DNA from: DATIXJ01 sp963714795
Lineage (GTDB): Bacteria > Bacteroidota > Ignavibacteria > UBA10030 > SZUA-254
Direction of reading: 5' to 3'
Length of the DNA: 64,000 nucleotides
Assembly (NCBI GenBank): GCA_963714795.1
Contig: CAVQPS010000008.1
Coordinates: 62,001-126,000 of the forward strand
Positions 62,554 through 64,000 of this stretch are shown piece after piece. Within the stretch, counting starts at the first letter, position 1. Every line of letters starts with the position of its first letter. Both the position numbers and the translations under genes were made by a program. Under the pieces are notes generated by a model, which saw nothing but the letters and a program-made list of their open reading frames with translations, ran no database searches and was not told where the DNA came from.

Positions 62554-63108
62554 ATGCGTTTTTTGTTCTTTCTGACAGTTTTTTCTCTAATGACAACCCG
62601 TGGGTATCCACAGGAACACCTGTTGCAACCGGTTTCAGCGGTGCCGTTTGTCGATTTTAATCGCTATGCTGGCCTCTGGTATGAGATTGCCCGTCTACCG
62701 AACAGGTTTCAGGAACAATGCGTCGGCGATGTGACAGCAACGTATTCATTGCTTGATGACGGTAAATTGAAAATCGTGAACCGCTGTCGTAAAGATAACG
62801 GCGATATCTCCGAAGCGGAGGGTGAAGGAAAACAGTCCGGCGACGATACGCTGAATACGAAACTGAAAGTCCGGTTCGCGCCCGGTTTTCTTTCGTTCCT
62901 TCCGTTCGTGTGGGGAGATTATTGGATCATCAACCTCGCCGCGGATTACCGTTATGCCGTTGTCGGGGAACCGACGCGGAAGTATTTCTGGGTTCTGTCC
63001 AGAACGCCGGCTATGAACGATTCGACACTTACATGTATTCTCGATCAGGCGACAGCAGAAGGATACGATCTCACCGCACTGATCAAAACGAAGCAATCGG
63101 GAAAGTAA
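62554..63108 (+). CDS. Lipocalin (Blc-like)
   Basis: 184 residues from the ATG at 62554, with a signal peptide (MRFLFFLTVFSLMTTRGYPQ). Lipocalin signature: VDFNRYAGLWYEIARLPNRF (G-x-W), then EQCVGDVTATYSLLDDGKLK and RYAVVGEPTRKYFWVLSRTP (the TDY/R-type motif). It binds a hydrophobic ligand, usually lipid, in the periplasm or at the outer membrane. No lipobox Cys is seen, so it is probably soluble. Divergent from the cyclase gene. Confidence 0.92.
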   Translation: MRFLFFLTVFSLMTTRGYPQEHLLQPVSAVPFVDFNRYAGLWYEIARLPNRFQEQCVGDVTATYSLLDDGKLKIVNRCRKDNGDISEAEGEGKQSGDDTLNTKLKVRFAPGFLSFLPFVWGDYWIINLAADYRYAVVGEPTRKYFWVLSRTPAMNDSTLTCILDQATAEGYDLTALIKTKQSGK

Positions 63109-63176
63109 GAGCACGCAGATATGCCGGAACCGGATGATGACCGGGAATATTTCTATCAATAACATTTCAGGTTCTT

Positions 63177-63362
63177 ATGGAACATAACAACGGGAAACAA
63201 CCGTCTCAAAAAAGTCCGGTCAAATCGTACGGCATGTGGATCGGTCTGGGGATCGCACTCGGTGTCGGGATCGGTACGGCGTTGGGCAATCCCGCTGCCG
63301 GCATTGGAGTCGGTGTCGCGCTCGGGGTCGCAATGAATCTCTGGCGAAAAACGAAACAGTGA
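63177..63362 (+). CDS. Small Gly-zipper membrane protein
   Basis: 61 residues: a polar, basic N-terminus (NGKQPSQKSPVK), then GMWIGLGIALGVGIGTALGN and AGIGVGVALGVAMNLW, a Gly-zipper pair of helices, and a basic end. Such zippers allow tight helix packing in the membrane. Function unknown. It follows the lipocalin with 68 bases between them. Confidence 0.6.
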   Translation: MEHNNGKQPSQKSPVKSYGMWIGLGIALGVGIGTALGNPAAGIGVGVALGVAMNLWRKTKQ

Positions 63363-63540
63363 AACGATCAGCTCCGATGTTCGTCATTCCCTACAGTCAA
63401 ATTGATACACCCGGGAACCCCTGTTGATTCTGCATTCATACGTGAATTTATAACATTAATTCTTATGGCCGTTGCCGCTGTCATTTGTAGTTTATATGCT
63501 TCTAACGGACTAAGAGAACCGCCACACGAGGAGAAATAGT

Positions 63541-63777
63541 ATGCCTTCCATTGAACGAATTGAAGAACTCTTAAAAATATTAGAACTGTTTTATGATGAA
63601 GTGGAATCTTCTTTGGATGATGAAGAAAAGAAAATCTATCTTTCGAAGATCGATGCACATCGTGCATTTATCAAGGAACGTGCCGAACTGCTGAAAACGA
63701 TGTACGATATGAAGCAAAGAAGCTCGAAACAATTGATTAAGATCCATTCGGATATTCTGGATAAATATTTTACCTGA
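63541..63777 (+). CDS. Small helical protein of unknown function
   Basis: 78 residues, fully helical and charged: IERIEELLKILELFYDEVES, then EEKKIYLSKIDAHRAFIKER and SSKQLIKIHSDILDKYF. A strong ribosome site (GAGGAGAAAT) supports it. It resembles a short coiled-coil hairpin. No family recognised. Confidence 0.6.
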   Translation: MPSIERIEELLKILELFYDEVESSLDDEEKKIYLSKIDAHRAFIKERAELLKTMYDMKQRSSKQLIKIHSDILDKYFT

Positions 63778-63964
63778 ATATTTGTCGTGCATTCCCGTCA
63801 TCGAAAATCGGCTGTGCTGTTCTATGTCGATGCCGAAAAGCCGATGCGGTCTTGTAACCGTATGTTCGTAGGTATATGAAATGAATGAAATTTCCGCCGA
63901 ACTGGTACGAAAGTTTGTAAAAATGTAAACAATCCATCTCATTATTTATTGAAAGGAGTTCGTG

Positions 63965-64000
63965 ATGGAATTAAATCCATATATAATGTTCAACGGCCGT
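63965..64000 (+). CDS. Start of a VOC/PhnB-like protein, cut by window edge
   Basis: Only 12 residues: MELNPYIMFNGR, after an AAAGGAG ribosome site. The opening NPYxxFNG is typical of PhnB-like VOC proteins. The call rests on this alone. Confidence 0.55.
   Translation, partial: MELNPYIMFNGR

Overview
This 64 kb window looks like a chromosomal segment of an uncultivated or little-studied bacterium of the Bacteroidota/Chlorobi group in the broad sense (Ignavibacteria- or Kapabacteria-like). The reasons are a FecA-type TonB receptor beside fur-feoA-feoB, a Bacteroidota-type histone H1-like Hc1 protein, a small RRM RNA-binding protein, a DUF4402-like secreted protein, and many starts with no clear Shine-Dalgarno sequence. 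Several promoters nevertheless fit an ordinary TTGAtT-N17-TATATT pattern. The assignment is inference; no rRNA is present.

Layout. 1-4.5 kb (minus strand): iron-uptake block fur, feoA, feoB, a 59-residue FeoB-associated Cys-rich membrane protein, then a FecA-like receptor that runs off the left edge. A palindromic Fur-type operator overlaps the fur -10 element. 5.0 kb: Hc1 with a strong terminator. 5.4-32 kb (plus): a long cell-surface polysaccharide cluster holding GT2, GT4 and GT9 glycosyltransferases, two YfhO-type membrane proteins, WecB, SAM methyltransferases, a Wzx flippase, a sugar C-methyltransferase, a GDP-mannose-dehydratase-like protein, a DegT aminotransferase, and two tandem LamG lipoproteins. 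32-40 kb: housekeeping and accessory genes (zinc-ribbon protein, rpsU, single-domain response regulator, PAP2 phosphatase, tRNA-CAT, TonB-like protein, a secreted protein bracketed by direct repeats, DUF4402-like protein, RRM protein, DUF1508-like protein). 40-44.4 kb: two convergent membrane-plus-TPR proteins (TMTC-like). 44.7-57.3 kb (plus): a second polysaccharide cluster built around a Wzm/Wzt ABC exporter. It is preceded by a methyltransferase with a very long coiled coil and followed by a pyruvyltransferase-like gene, GT9, a short repeat-bearing coiled-coil protein, GT2 and two GT4 genes. 57.3-61.2 kb (minus): a compact three-gene set of a tiny YIDPGTGS membrane protein, a NoeA-like methyltransferase and an AlkP-superfamily membrane enzyme. 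61.5-64 kb: a cyclase-family hydrolase behind a leader with an intrinsic terminator, a lipocalin, small proteins, and the start of a VOC-family gene.

How it fits together. Most genes serve assembly, modification and export of surface glycans. The second cluster has the architecture of an ABC-transporter-dependent O-antigen system with a WbdD-like chain terminator: terminal methyltransferase plus coiled-coil ruler, and a Wzt carrying an extra C-terminal domain. That is the most interesting system here, together with the AlkP/NoeA-like/YIDPGTGS set and the repeat-flanked cassette at 35.7-37.2 kb.

Sequence quality. Eight genes carry single-base indels, mostly one extra base in a short homopolymer: the receptor at 424, and genes at 7787, 10096, 11024 (four indels), 12958 (two), 16749, 23246 and 35223. 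In every case the protein continues in another frame. I read these mainly as consensus or assembly errors and annotate full spans. Several families of palindromic intergenic repeats are also present.
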